NCBI GenBank assembly: GCA_910577515.1
Contig: CAJTLW010000004.1
Location: forward strand, 124,001 to 188,000
Direction: 5' to 3'
Origin: an uncultured Vampirovibrio sp.
GTDB lineage: Bacteria > Cyanobacteriota > Vampirovibrionia > Gastranaerophilales > Gastranaerophilaceae
Length of the DNA: 64,000 bases
Made by a program: the position numbers and the translations under genes. Shown here one piece after another: positions 8,355 to 16,687 of this stretch. Each line of letters begins with the position of its first letter. The stretch's first letter is position 1. The notes beneath the pieces are model-generated. The model had not been told where the DNA came from. It did not search any database and was given only the letters and a program-made list of their open reading frames with translations.

Positions 8355-9296
8355 ATGAATACAGGGCTTTTAAAAACAATTCGTATAGAACGTTCGATAT
8401 TTGGTATATTGATGGCCTTTGCAATGGTTTTCATTGCAGAATTAAGCGGTGAAAAAGAAATAATTTTCCCTGAAATCTGTGCGCTTACAATTGGTGCCTG
8501 GATATCAGAGCAACAGCCCTGGATGACAAATAAAAGACGAATATTTTTTCTTATGTCAATTGCATCTTTGTTTGGGGTTTTGGTTGTAAGATATGTTCAA
8601 ATTCCTTTAATATTTCAGGTTTGTTTGTGTTTTGCCTTCACGGGTTTTATTTTAACCCTTTTAAAAACCAATTTTATTCCAATAATTTCAGCTTGCATTT
8701 TACCTGTTTATTTAGGCACAAAAAGCTGGGTATACCCAATTTCTGTGACTGTTATGGCGCTTATGATAATAATTGTCCAATGGCTTATGGAAAGATTCCA
8801 TCTGCGTCCTTTGAATAATTTTGTTCCTTTAGAATTTAATATAAAATTACAGGTTATAAAATGGCTGAAATTACTTTTAGTGTTTGCATTAATTGCTTTA
8901 TTTCCTTTTAAAGCGCATCAAATTTATTTTCTTGCACCACCCTTAATTGTTATGTTCACAGAATTTGCAAATCCAAATAGCAAAGCAAGAAAAAAGCCTT
9001 TCTATATCATCGGTTTGATGACATTTGCTGCATTTACGGGCTGTTTTTTCAGGTTTATTTTAAATGTATATTTTGATTTTCCGCTTTATATAACAGTTTT
9101 AACCGCCTGCATTATTTTATTTATAACATTAAACAGAATAAAAATAAATTTTCCACCTGCAGGAGCCATACTTTTAATACCCGTAATTTTAGATAAAAAT
9201 TTACTTTTGGTTTTTCCTTTTGAAGTTTGCATAGGTGCTGCAGTTTTAACATTTATTTCAAAGATGCTTTTTAAAAATCCTAAAAATGATGAATAA
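8355..9296 (+). CDS. Multi-pass membrane protein, possibly HPP-like
   Basis: The 313-residue protein is almost wholly hydrophobic, with about nine to ten predicted membrane helices split by a charged loop near residues 155-170. The motif FPPAGAILLIPVIL near the C-terminus recalls the HPPAGA signature of HPP-family membrane proteins (some transport nitrite), and two structurally similar halves would fit. The first His of that signature is absent, so the assignment is tentative. No signal peptide beyond the first helix is apparent. It is 65 nt downstream of bcp and converges with the acetyltransferase at a 6-nt gap. The substrate is unknown. Confidence 0.55.
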   Translation: MNTGLLKTIRIERSIFGILMAFAMVFIAELSGEKEIIFPEICALTIGAWISEQQPWMTNKRRIFFLMSIASLFGVLVVRYVQIPLIFQVCLCFAFTGFILTLLKTNFIPIISACILPVYLGTKSWVYPISVTVMALMIIIVQWLMERFHLRPLNNFVPLEFNIKLQVIKWLKLLLVFALIALFPFKAHQIYFLAPPLIVMFTEFANPNSKARKKPFYIIGLMTFAAFTGCFFRFILNVYFDFPLYITVLTACIILFITLNRIKINFPPAGAILLIPVILDKNLLLVFPFEVCIGAAVLTFISKMLFKNPKNDE

Positions 9297-9302
9297 GTGG
9301 TA

Positions 9303-9743
9303 TTACCTTTTAATCATCTCCAGATAGGGGAGGGGTTTAAAGCCGAATTTTTTATAAGTGTAACAGGCATGGGTGTTTTTTTCTTCTACTTCAAGACGGA
9401 AAACTGCATCGTTATGCTTTTTTTCAACAAATTGCATAAATTTTGGAACGATACCATTTCCTCTAAATTCGGGTTTTAAATACAAATCTTCAAACCAGAT
9501 GCAAATTTTTCCAAATTCTGTTGAAAAACTTTTTGCAATCATACCATATCCTAAAATTATTCCGCCATTTTCAAAAATATATCCTTCTAAATACGGGCAA
9601 CCGTTAATGCAGTTGTTAAAATCATTTTCAAAAATTTCTCTGCTTCCGTTTGTAAGAACAGCATCTGAATTATAAAATTCTTCCATCATTGAAAGCACGC
9701 ATTCTCTATCTTTTTCTTTCATCTGCCTTATAGAAAATTCCAT
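9303..9743 (-). CDS. GNAT-family N-acetyltransferase
   Basis: This 146-residue single-domain protein has the acetyl-CoA-binding motif A as FEDLYLKPEFRGNGIVPKFM (R-G-N-G-I in place of the usual Q/R-x-x-G-x-G/A). It then has the C-terminal ACYTYKKFGF element typical of GNAT enzymes. These transfer an acetyl group from acetyl-CoA to an amine; the substrate cannot be told. The start has AAGGA at a good distance. It is apparently transcribed alone, and a 51-nt gap separates it from the HAD gene upstream on the same strand. Confidence 0.85.
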   Translation of the reverse strand: MEFSIRQMKEKDRECVLSMMEEFYNSDAVLTNGSREIFENDFNNCINGCPYLEGYIFENGGIILGYGMIAKSFSTEFGKICIWFEDLYLKPEFRGNGIVPKFMQFVEKKHNDAVFRLEVEEKNTHACYTYKKFGFKPLPYLEMIKR

Positions 9744-9794
9744 TTTTAAAATCCTTAAAATTTATAATAATTCTACTATAGCAAATAAATCTTT

Positions 9795-10808
9795 CTATCC
9801 CAAACGGCTGTTATTTTCCAGTATGGCTTCTATAGCATTTTTATAACCATCTTCGCTTACTTTTCCGGTTATAAATTTTGCCATATCTTTAACTGATGTT
9901 TGGGCATTTCCCATTGCAATTGAAACTCCGCCTGCTTCATTTATAATTTCCATTAATGCTAAGTCGTTCTCTGCATCTCCAAGGCAAGCTGCATTTTCAA
10001 GGCCAACACCTGTAATCTGCGCTACTTTTGAAGCTGCAGCCCCCTTTGAAGTTTCTCCGTTTGTAATTTCGCAAAAATCTTCTTTAGTTACAAAAAGGTT
10101 TAAATTATGTCCTTCAAGTGCTTTTTGAAAATATTCTTTCATTTCATTCATATCTGAAGGTTTTTTTGAGTCCTTTTTATATAAAATCATTTTTGTAGGC
10201 AGCCCCTTTTGTTGTATAAGCTCATAAAAGGAATCTGTTCTATATAGGGCTTCAAGGATGCCTATAGATTTATCATTTGTTTTTATATAAGGTATGCCAT
10301 CAATATAAACAATTAGGTTAAAATTTCTATCCTTTGTATCTTTTGTATAATTTTCCGCAGTCCGGATTACAGCAAGAGCATCTTCAAGTTCAATTGTTTT
10401 TTTGTATAAAATTTCTCCGTTTCCGTTTCTGATAACTGTACCCTGCTGTGTTATGACAAAATCTTTATCAGAGAGGTTTAGTCCCATCTGTTTAATTTTT
10501 TTCTTAGCACCTGCAAACACTCTTCCTGTTGTAATGACAATAGGTATACCCTCTTTTTTAAGTTCAAAAAGAGCTTCTTTCGCAGATTTTGGTACTACGC
10601 CTTTATCTGCAATTGTGCCATCAATATCCGTAAATACTATTTTCACAGGGGTGTTGTGCTTTTTTGAAATTTCAGATATATCTTTTGAATTTCGGGTAAA
10701 AGTTATCGTATCATAAATATTGCTATATATGGTTTTATGATTGTTTCGGGTTTGTGTATTTTTAAATGTAGTGTTTAAAGGATTAAATCTAAAAGGTGTG
10801 ATATTCAT
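9795..10808 (-). CDS. Cof-type HAD-superfamily phosphatase with M-x-I/TFK leader
   Basis: From about residue 55 the protein is a standard Cof/HAD-IIB hydrolase. Motif I is FTDIDGTIAD, motif II is VITTGR, and motif IV is CLGDAENDLALMEI, with a large cap domain between. Such enzymes dephosphorylate sugar phosphates or flavin-type substrates; the substrate here is unknown. The first 54 residues are extra: they start MNITPF, contain TTFKNT at 13-18 and are Asn/Thr-rich. That leader matches those of several unrelated proteins in this window (29369, 35291, 36958, 41322). No hydrophobic signal peptide is present. Confidence 0.88.
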   Translation of the reverse strand: MNITPFRFNPLNTTFKNTQTRNNHKTIYSNIYDTITFTRNSKDISEISKKHNTPVKIVFTDIDGTIADKGVVPKSAKEALFELKKEGIPIVITTGRVFAGAKKKIKQMGLNLSDKDFVITQQGTVIRNGNGEILYKKTIELEDALAVIRTAENYTKDTKDRNFNLIVYIDGIPYIKTNDKSIGILEALYRTDSFYELIQQKGLPTKMILYKKDSKKPSDMNEMKEYFQKALEGHNLNLFVTKEDFCEITNGETSKGAAASKVAQITGVGLENAACLGDAENDLALMEIINEAGGVSIAMGNAQTSVKDMAKFITGKVSEDGYKNAIEAILENNSRLG

Positions 10809-10956
10809 TTTTAAATCTTTCTCTAAAGTTTAAAACCTGTAAAAAATATTTTTGACCCGGCAAAAATTACCTGATTGGGGCGTATATTTTTTAGTGCAAT
10901 TATTGTAATTTCATTTTATTAAAAGGTTACTTTATCATTAAAGGGACGAGATTAAT

Positions 10957-11367
10957 ATGGATAAGAGAATTTCAATTTATATAATTGAAAGCTATAATTT
11001 AGTGCGCAATTTATACAAACACAATTTATCAGATGAGTTTGATATAAAAGGAGAATTCGGAGAAGAAAAAGAGTGCTTAAAAGCATTTTATAATGATCCT
11101 GCTGATGTGATTTTAACGGATTTAAGACTTCCGTATAAAGATACTTTTGAATTTATAAAAAAAATTAAATCAAAATATCCTGATACAAAAATAATCATCT
11201 TAAGTACTGTTGAAGATGAAGAGATGATGTATTATGCAGCAACTTTGGGGGTTAGCGGGTATATTTTAAAAGATATTGAATTTCCTGTTTTAAAAGAAAC
11301 AATAAAACAAATCCACTTTGGTAGATTATATTTTGGACTGCAAGAGGAAACAGGAGTTTTGATTTAA
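10957..11367 (+). CDS. Single-domain response regulator (receiver only)
   Basis: A 136-residue receiver domain with no output domain. It is a paralogue of the regulator at 2014 (MDKRISIYIIESYNLVR against MDKITIYVVEDYFLTR). The phospho-acceptor Asp in ILTDLRLPYKD, the Ser in ILSTVED and the Lys in YILKDI are kept. The acidic pair is reduced to E-S, so Mg-dependent phosphorylation could be altered. It ends where the paralogue's linker to the HTH would begin, so it may act by protein contact or have lost its HTH. No kinase is adjacent. The start is preceded by AAAGGGACGAG. Confidence 0.85.
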   Translation: MDKRISIYIIESYNLVRNLYKHNLSDEFDIKGEFGEEKECLKAFYNDPADVILTDLRLPYKDTFEFIKKIKSKYPDTKIIILSTVEDEEMMYYAATLGVSGYILKDIEFPVLKETIKQIHFGRLYFGLQEETGVLI

Positions 11368-11397
11368 AATTTAACTTTGAAAATATGTATCCAAAAC

Positions 11398-12159
11398 TTA
11401 TTTCAAACTTTTGATAAAATCTAAAATTCCGTTTATGAATGTTAAAGGATGGACAGGGCATCCCGGGATGTATAAATCTATTTTATATTTTCCTAAGAAG
11501 TTTCTATCTGTTTCATCTGAATTTTGATATACGCCGCCTGAAATTGCGCAGGTTCCGCACAGAATAACAATCTTCGGGTCAGGGGTTGCCTTATAACAGT
11601 CTTCAAGAGCGTAGGCCATATTTTTTGTGATTGGGCCTGTTATTACAATGCCGTCTGCATGGCGGGGTGAGGCCACAAAATCTATACCAAATCTTCCCAT
11701 ATCAAAATTAACGTTTGAAGTTGCGTTTAATTCCATTTCACAGCCATTGCAGCCGCCAGCAGACACCTGTCTTAATTTTAAGGATTTTGAAAACATTGAA
11801 GTTATCTCTTTTCTAACCTCAATTGCCGTTTTATAAAAGATTTCTTTTGTTGTTCTGTCGTTGATGATAAGGTTTTCTTTAGAGGTTGAAGCAAGTTTAT
11901 AAAAATTGGAAAAATTAATTGCATTTCTGTCACAAACGTTTCTGCACATTCCGCAAAATGTACATTTGCCCATATCGATGCTTAAAGGATTAATATTCAA
12001 AGCGCCTGTCGGGCAAACATCAAGGCATTTTTTGCAACTGTCGCAGTTTGTACTCTTTAAAACGGGTAAGCCGCGAAATTGCTCCCTCATCGGTGCATTT
12101 TGAATATCTTTTATAAATTGTTCCCCTTGGAATATTCTTGATTTTAGCGTATCAAACAT
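11398..12159 (-). CDS. hyfI: Hydrogenase-4/Ehr-type small subunit fused to a two-cluster ferredoxin domain
   Basis: Residues 1-85 are a 2[4Fe-4S] ferredoxin (C39, 42, 45, 49 and C66, 69, 72, 76) equivalent to HyfH/HycF. Residues 128-253 are the NuoB/HyfI-type small subunit, with GGCNGCE (C137, C140), CGTCAISGG and PGCPVHP (C234), all ligands of the proximal [4Fe-4S] cluster. The electron wire is therefore intact. In E. coli these are two separate genes; here they form one 253-residue protein. It is the last gene of the minus-strand operon that starts at 18594, 18 nt after the large subunit. The fusion is seen directly; electron entry from ferredoxin is inferred. Confidence 0.9.
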   Translation of the reverse strand: MFDTLKSRIFQGEQFIKDIQNAPMREQFRGLPVLKSTNCDSCKKCLDVCPTGALNINPLSIDMGKCTFCGMCRNVCDRNAINFSNFYKLASTSKENLIINDRTTKEIFYKTAIEVRKEITSMFSKSLKLRQVSAGGCNGCEMELNATSNVNFDMGRFGIDFVASPRHADGIVITGPITKNMAYALEDCYKATPDPKIVILCGTCAISGGVYQNSDETDRNFLGKYKIDLYIPGCPVHPLTFINGILDFIKSLK

Positions 12160-12177
12160 TTTTTAAATCCTTAAATT

Positions 12178-13689
12178 TTATAGGTCAAACCCTGAGTATG
12201 AGAGGTTAAAGCTTTTGTTGCACAAAGGAAAATCAGAAACTCCGTTGTTCCTTACAGCAAGCGCCAAACCATACCAATTATTGAAAGAAGGGTCTTTAAT
12301 TTTATATCTTGTTAAATTTCCCTTATTATCGCTCAATGCTATATGGATGATTTCTCCTCTCCAGCCTTCTGTTGCAGATATTATAAAAGCATCTTTTGAA
12401 TTTTCTTTGTTTAAAACTTCATATCCTGAATTTACAGGTTCATTTTTAAAACTTTTAAGCTTTTCAAAGATTTTTCTTATCGTAGAAATTGATTGGATAA
12501 TTTCTTCATACCTTAATCTAAACCTTGAATTTACATCGCCTGTGCCTTCAAAATTGCATTTTTTAAGGCCGAGTTCTTTTATCCATTTATTCGGGTAATC
12601 AAACCTTGTATCAAGATTAACCCCCGATGCTCTTGCTGCCATACCTACAAGCCCTGATTCTTGCGCGCGCTCTTTGCTTATCGTTCCTGTTTTTTCAAGC
12701 CTTGACATAACGGTTGAATTTTTCAGCATGGTTTTTACCATCCTTGAAACATCAATTTCGACTTTATCAAGAGTGTTCAACGCTCTTTGCGCTTTAGCTT
12801 CATCAATATCAAAATTCACTCCGCCAAGGGTTATTAACCCTCTGCCAAATCTGCTTCCTGAAAATTCAAGCATAGTGTTTATTACAAGTGTTCTTGTCGC
12901 TCCAAAGACAGATGCTCCCATAAGATATGCAATATCGCCTGATATTGCGCCTAAATCTCCTATATGAATTGCAGCTCGCTCCATTTCAAGCGCCAAAAGC
13001 CTTATTAATTGTGCTTTATTTGAAACCGAAATTCCTTTCATTGATTCCATTAAATTAGAATAAGCCAAGCTGTACGCTATAACACTATCTCCTGCAACAG
13101 ATTCTATAAGCTGGTTTGAAGGAGCTTTAACCATAAGTTTTTCAACTCCTTTATGCTGATAGCCAAGAGCAATTTCAAGATGATAAACGTTTTCCCCGTT
13201 GCACATAAACCTGAAATGCCCGGGTTCAATAATTCCTGCATGGATTGGCCCTACTGCAACTTCGTGGATATCTTCCCCTTCCATTTTAAAGAAAGGATAA
13301 TCTTTTTGATTTTGCCGTAAAGGCTTTAGCCAGGGGTGATTAAGAGGTTTAATCTTAAATTCTTCAAAAAATTCGCGTTCAAAATTATAAAAAGAAGGAA
13401 CTTCGTTTGTAATGCATTCGTAGCTTTTAATTCCTGCTTTAAAAAGGGAAGAAGTTACATAAAATTCTCCGTCTGAATTATTTTTATTATCGTCTCCAAG
13501 GATAACAAAAAGTTTTACCTGTCCCATTCCCCAGTCTTTACCGAAGAAGCCGACAGGACGTAATCCTTTAACGTTACACATACTTATAATTTCACATCTT
13601 AAATCGTCAATATCCAAAGCCTGTATATCGTTTAAGTTTACTTTTTCGCAATTTTTTACCCGAAGCCAGTTTGTGTTATCCCAATTCAT
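12178..13689 (-). CDS. hyfG: Hydrogenase-4-like large subunit lacking all Ni-Fe cysteines (Ehr type)
   Basis: The N-terminal part (1-130) is a NuoC/HycE-like domain ending FEREFFEEFKIKPLNHPWL. The rest is a NuoD/HycE-type large subunit (GPIHAGIIEPGHFRF). In true [NiFe] hydrogenases four Cys bind the metal centre. Here the first motif reads ESVAGDSVIAYS (A199-G200-D201-S202 where CGIC is expected). The C-terminal motif reads FNLSYSGFDL (S497 and G500 where DPCYSC is expected). The protein cannot coordinate Ni-Fe as known. It should be classed with the energy-converting-hydrogenase-related complexes, whose electron acceptor is unsettled. The start has TAGGATAATAAT. Confidence 0.9.
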   Translation of the reverse strand: MNWDNTNWLRVKNCEKVNLNDIQALDIDDLRCEIISMCNVKGLRPVGFFGKDWGMGQVKLFVILGDDNKNNSDGEFYVTSSLFKAGIKSYECITNEVPSFYNFEREFFEEFKIKPLNHPWLKPLRQNQKDYPFFKMEGEDIHEVAVGPIHAGIIEPGHFRFMCNGENVYHLEIALGYQHKGVEKLMVKAPSNQLIESVAGDSVIAYSLAYSNLMESMKGISVSNKAQLIRLLALEMERAAIHIGDLGAISGDIAYLMGASVFGATRTLVINTMLEFSGSRFGRGLITLGGVNFDIDEAKAQRALNTLDKVEIDVSRMVKTMLKNSTVMSRLEKTGTISKERAQESGLVGMAARASGVNLDTRFDYPNKWIKELGLKKCNFEGTGDVNSRFRLRYEEIIQSISTIRKIFEKLKSFKNEPVNSGYEVLNKENSKDAFIISATEGWRGEIIHIALSDNKGNLTRYKIKDPSFNNWYGLALAVRNNGVSDFPLCNKSFNLSYSGFDL

Positions 13690-13698
13690 ATTATTATC

Positions 13699-15135
13699 CT
13701 AAAATCCTTGCAGTGCTGCTTTTATAACATTATTCAGAAAAGGTGGTATATAAATTCCTAAAATAAATACAACAGTTAGCATTATAACCTGCGGAATATA
13801 CATTGAAGGGGTTATTTTGCTTTTATTTTTATTTACCATTTCAAGCTTTTCTCCGCCTGCTTTTCCAAATGTCATTTTTAAAACCACATGTGCCATTCCG
13901 TATAAAATTACGGTTAAAAGTATTACAAATGCAGCGCACATCAGGTAATGACCGTCTGTTAACATTGTTTTTATAATTAAAAACTCGCTTATAAATAAAA
14001 TAGATGTCGGGAAGGCGCAAATTCCAAGCAATGATAAAATCCAGAGCCAGCCTGTTTTTTTATCGGCATTCATTAAACCTGCAATGTGTTTTATCCTTTT
14101 TGTTTCATAAAGTTCCAAAACATTTCCGGATGTGAGGAAAAATGATGCTTTTGCTAAAGAATGGCCTATTAAATGCAGGATAACGGCATAATGCGCCATC
14201 CCCAAAAGTGCTGTTCCTATGCTTAATATGCCCATATTTTCTATGGATGAATAAGCGAGCATTCTTTTATAATTTTTAATATGATACAGAAAAACCGCCG
14301 TTACAAATAAGGATAAAAAGCCCATAACAATAAGCATTATCCTGCCGTAGGTGCTGTTTCCCGCTGCGGATAAAATATTAAACACCCTTAAAATTACAAG
14401 ATAAGCCGAATTTAAAAGGGTAGCGGATAAAAGCGCAGAAACGGGCGAAGGAGATTCAGAATGTGCATCGGGCAGCCAGAAATGTGCCGGAGCCAGACCC
14501 ATTTTTGTTCCAAACCCGAACAATATAAAAATAAAGCTTAATTTTAACCAGAAATGGTTAAACCCGCCTTCTTTTGCGTTTTGAAGGAGTTCAGAGAAAT
14601 TTAAGGTGTTGAGATTGTCTGAAGATATGTTTAAAAATATTATCCCGATAAAGGCAAGAGCGATACCTATTGAACAGATGAAAACATATTTCCAGGCTGC
14701 CTCGATTGAGCTTTTTGTTCTGTTGAAATAAATTAAATATGCGCTTGTAAGGGTTGTTCCTTCAACTAAAACCCAGGCTATACCTAAATCTGTGCTTAAA
14801 ATGGCTCCGCTCATTGCCCATACAAATGCCATAATCATTATAAAATAATGGTTTAATTTTTTGTTTGAAACATTTAAATGCCTTGAATAACCGTTGTTAT
14901 AAATAGTTGCCATTAAAAAGACAAATGATAATACAATAAGGAAAATTTTATTTACATTATCAAGTGCAAAATAGCTTCCCTGAGCAGCTTTGTCGTTAAA
15001 AAATACAAGATAAGACGACACTATAAAGTGTGTAAGTGCGTAAATATTTAATAAAAATTTGCTAAAAAGAGGGCGCCTTATTAAAAGCATCAAAACCCCT
15101 AAAACTATCGGAAATATTAAAATTAAACCCATCAT
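13699..15135 (-). CDS. hyfF: Hydrogenase-4/Ehr membrane subunit HyfF (antiporter-like)
   Basis: A 478-residue Mrp-antiporter/NuoN-like subunit with about 14 membrane helices. Key charged residues for ion translocation are in place: the Glu in WVLVEGTTL (TM5) and the Lys in FGFGTKMGLAPAHFWLPDAHSE (TM7), plus a later Lys-containing HSLAKASFFL. It would pump H+ or Na+ driven by redox change in the peripheral arm. It starts immediately after the hyfE stop and ends 9 nt before hyfG, so translation is tightly coupled. Confidence 0.9.
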   Translation of the reverse strand: MMGLILIFPIVLGVLMLLIRRPLFSKFLLNIYALTHFIVSSYLVFFNDKAAQGSYFALDNVNKIFLIVLSFVFLMATIYNNGYSRHLNVSNKKLNHYFIMIMAFVWAMSGAILSTDLGIAWVLVEGTTLTSAYLIYFNRTKSSIEAAWKYVFICSIGIALAFIGIIFLNISSDNLNTLNFSELLQNAKEGGFNHFWLKLSFIFILFGFGTKMGLAPAHFWLPDAHSESPSPVSALLSATLLNSAYLVILRVFNILSAAGNSTYGRIMLIVMGFLSLFVTAVFLYHIKNYKRMLAYSSIENMGILSIGTALLGMAHYAVILHLIGHSLAKASFFLTSGNVLELYETKRIKHIAGLMNADKKTGWLWILSLLGICAFPTSILFISEFLIIKTMLTDGHYLMCAAFVILLTVILYGMAHVVLKMTFGKAGGEKLEMVNKNKSKITPSMYIPQVIMLTVVFILGIYIPPFLNNVIKAALQGF

Positions 15136-15774
15136 CTATTCATAGTCCTTTAATTCAGATAAATGTGACACTTCAAGGTCTTTAAATTCTTTATTTATCT
15201 TTCTTACAAAAAGCCCTAAAATGTATACTGCAATAAATACATCCAGAAGTACCCCAAGATTAACTAAAACCGGCATTTCCCCTGCAACGGAAAGGGAGAG
15301 AAGAAAAATCCCGTTTTCCATTGTGATAAATTCTATAACGTTTGATACAATTTTGTGTTTGATGGTGATGAGCCAAAGGCTAATCACAATGACACTTACG
15401 GATATTCCAAAATAAAGCGGGGCAATGTTTTTCATTCCTATCATACAGTTTGAAGCTAAAAAGCCTGCTAAAAGTATAACGCTTGAAATTACAAGGCAGT
15501 AAAAATGCGGAATATTAGCAGCCTCATCCCTGTTTGCGCCGGTTTTCTTTAAAACTCTGTATAAAAACCAGGGGATAACAATAGATTTTACAACAAGAGT
15601 TTCAATGATTAAAAAGGCGATATCTAACAAAGGTGTGCTTTTATGCCCTAAAATACATATTAAAAACAGTAAAATCCCCTGCATTACAAGAATTCTGATA
15701 TGTGAAATTATCCTTGAAGTGGATGCAAGGTATAACATTGAAAGACCAAAAAGAATAATAAAACCGTTTTCCAA
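15136..15774 (-). CDS. hyfE: Hydrogenase-4/Ehr membrane subunit HyfE
   Basis: A small membrane subunit of about 212 residues with six to seven helices, a NuoK-like core (ITMENGIFLLSLS, with the conserved Glu in TMEN) and a soluble C-terminal tail. I place the start at TTG 15774 because GGAGG of the preceding gene's last codons sits 8 nt upstream. The first upstream ATG (15828) would force a 50-nt overlap with hyfC and add residues not expected in HyfE. The Glu in TMEN is the family's proton-path residue. Its position between hyfC and hyfF matches hyf-type operons. Confidence 0.85.
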   Translation of the reverse strand: MENGFIILFGLSMLYLASTSRIISHIRILVMQGILLFLICILGHKSTPLLDIAFLIIETLVVKSIVIPWFLYRVLKKTGANRDEAANIPHFYCLVISSVILLAGFLASNCMIGMKNIAPLYFGISVSVIVISLWLITIKHKIVSNVIEFITMENGIFLLSLSVAGEMPVLVNLGVLLDVFIAVYILGLFVRKINKEFKDLEVSHLSELKDYE

Positions 15775-15778
15775 AACT

Positions 15779-16687
15779 TTATCCTCCAAAAACCCTTGCA
15801 ACAGTGAGCGACATAACAACAAGCGCAAAAGATGTCATTATAAAAATAAATTCAAATATATGAGACATCCTGATGCGCGCCATACTTGATTCAATCGTAC
15901 CTATAATTACTGATACAACAAATATTGTAAGCAAATAATAAAGTGCATAAAACGGAGAACCTACAGGGATAATGATTTTTGCAATTAAAGATGTTATTAA
16001 AAGCATTTTAATCCCCGAAGCCCAGGTAATTAGAGCTAAATCAGGACCTGAATTGTCTAAAATCATAACTTCATGTATCATTGTAAGTTCTAAATGAGTT
16101 GCAGGGTCATCTACGGGAACTCTGCAGCCTTCAATTAAAACCATTAAAAACAGGGCAAGCGTTGCAAAAATTATTATCAAAGCCCCGTAGCTTCCTGAAT
16201 TTTCACCTATTTTTGATAACGCATCAAATGTAAAATTTCCGCTCAGTGCCATAGCAGATGCTATTATCATAAAAAATGCAGGTTCAACTATTGTTGTAAA
16301 GCAGGCTTCACGGGAGGCACCCATTCCTTCAAAGCTTGAGCCTGTATCCATAGCGCCAAGCAGGCTGAAAAATTTATTTAATGCAAGCAGATATGCAAAA
16401 ATGATAAGCCCTGATTGGATATTTATAATTGCATTTCCTGTAATCAATGGGACAAAAACTGCCGCTATCAGCACTGTTGTGAATGATATCAAGGGTGCAA
16501 TTTTAAACAGGAACGATGTTGTATCACTTATCACATAATCTTTTTTTATAAGTTTTATAAAATCGTATAAAGGCTGAAATATAGATGCTCCATATCTTCC
16601 GCCCCAAAAAGCTTTAGTTTTTCTGATTATTCCTATCATCAAAAAAGGAAGGATTAAAACTATCAATATGTTTAATAAAACCATCAT
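15779..16687 (-). CDS. hyfC: Hydrogenase-4/Ehr membrane subunit HyfC (NuoH-like)
   Basis: A 302-residue NuoH/HycD homologue with about eight helices. It carries the family-typical cytoplasmic loop SFEGMGASREACFTTIVEP and the RVPVDDPATHLELTMIHEVM motif, whose acidic residues line the quinone/proton junction in complex I relatives. It anchors the peripheral subunits to the membrane arm. The start overlaps the hyfB stop by 4 nt, showing translational coupling. Confidence 0.93.
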   Translation of the reverse strand: MMVLLNILIVLILPFLMIGIIRKTKAFWGGRYGASIFQPLYDFIKLIKKDYVISDTTSFLFKIAPLISFTTVLIAAVFVPLITGNAIINIQSGLIIFAYLLALNKFFSLLGAMDTGSSFEGMGASREACFTTIVEPAFFMIIASAMALSGNFTFDALSKIGENSGSYGALIIIFATLALFLMVLIEGCRVPVDDPATHLELTMIHEVMILDNSGPDLALITWASGIKMLLITSLIAKIIIPVGSPFYALYYLLTIFVVSVIIGTIESSMARIRMSHIFEFIFIMTSFALVVMSLTVARVFGG

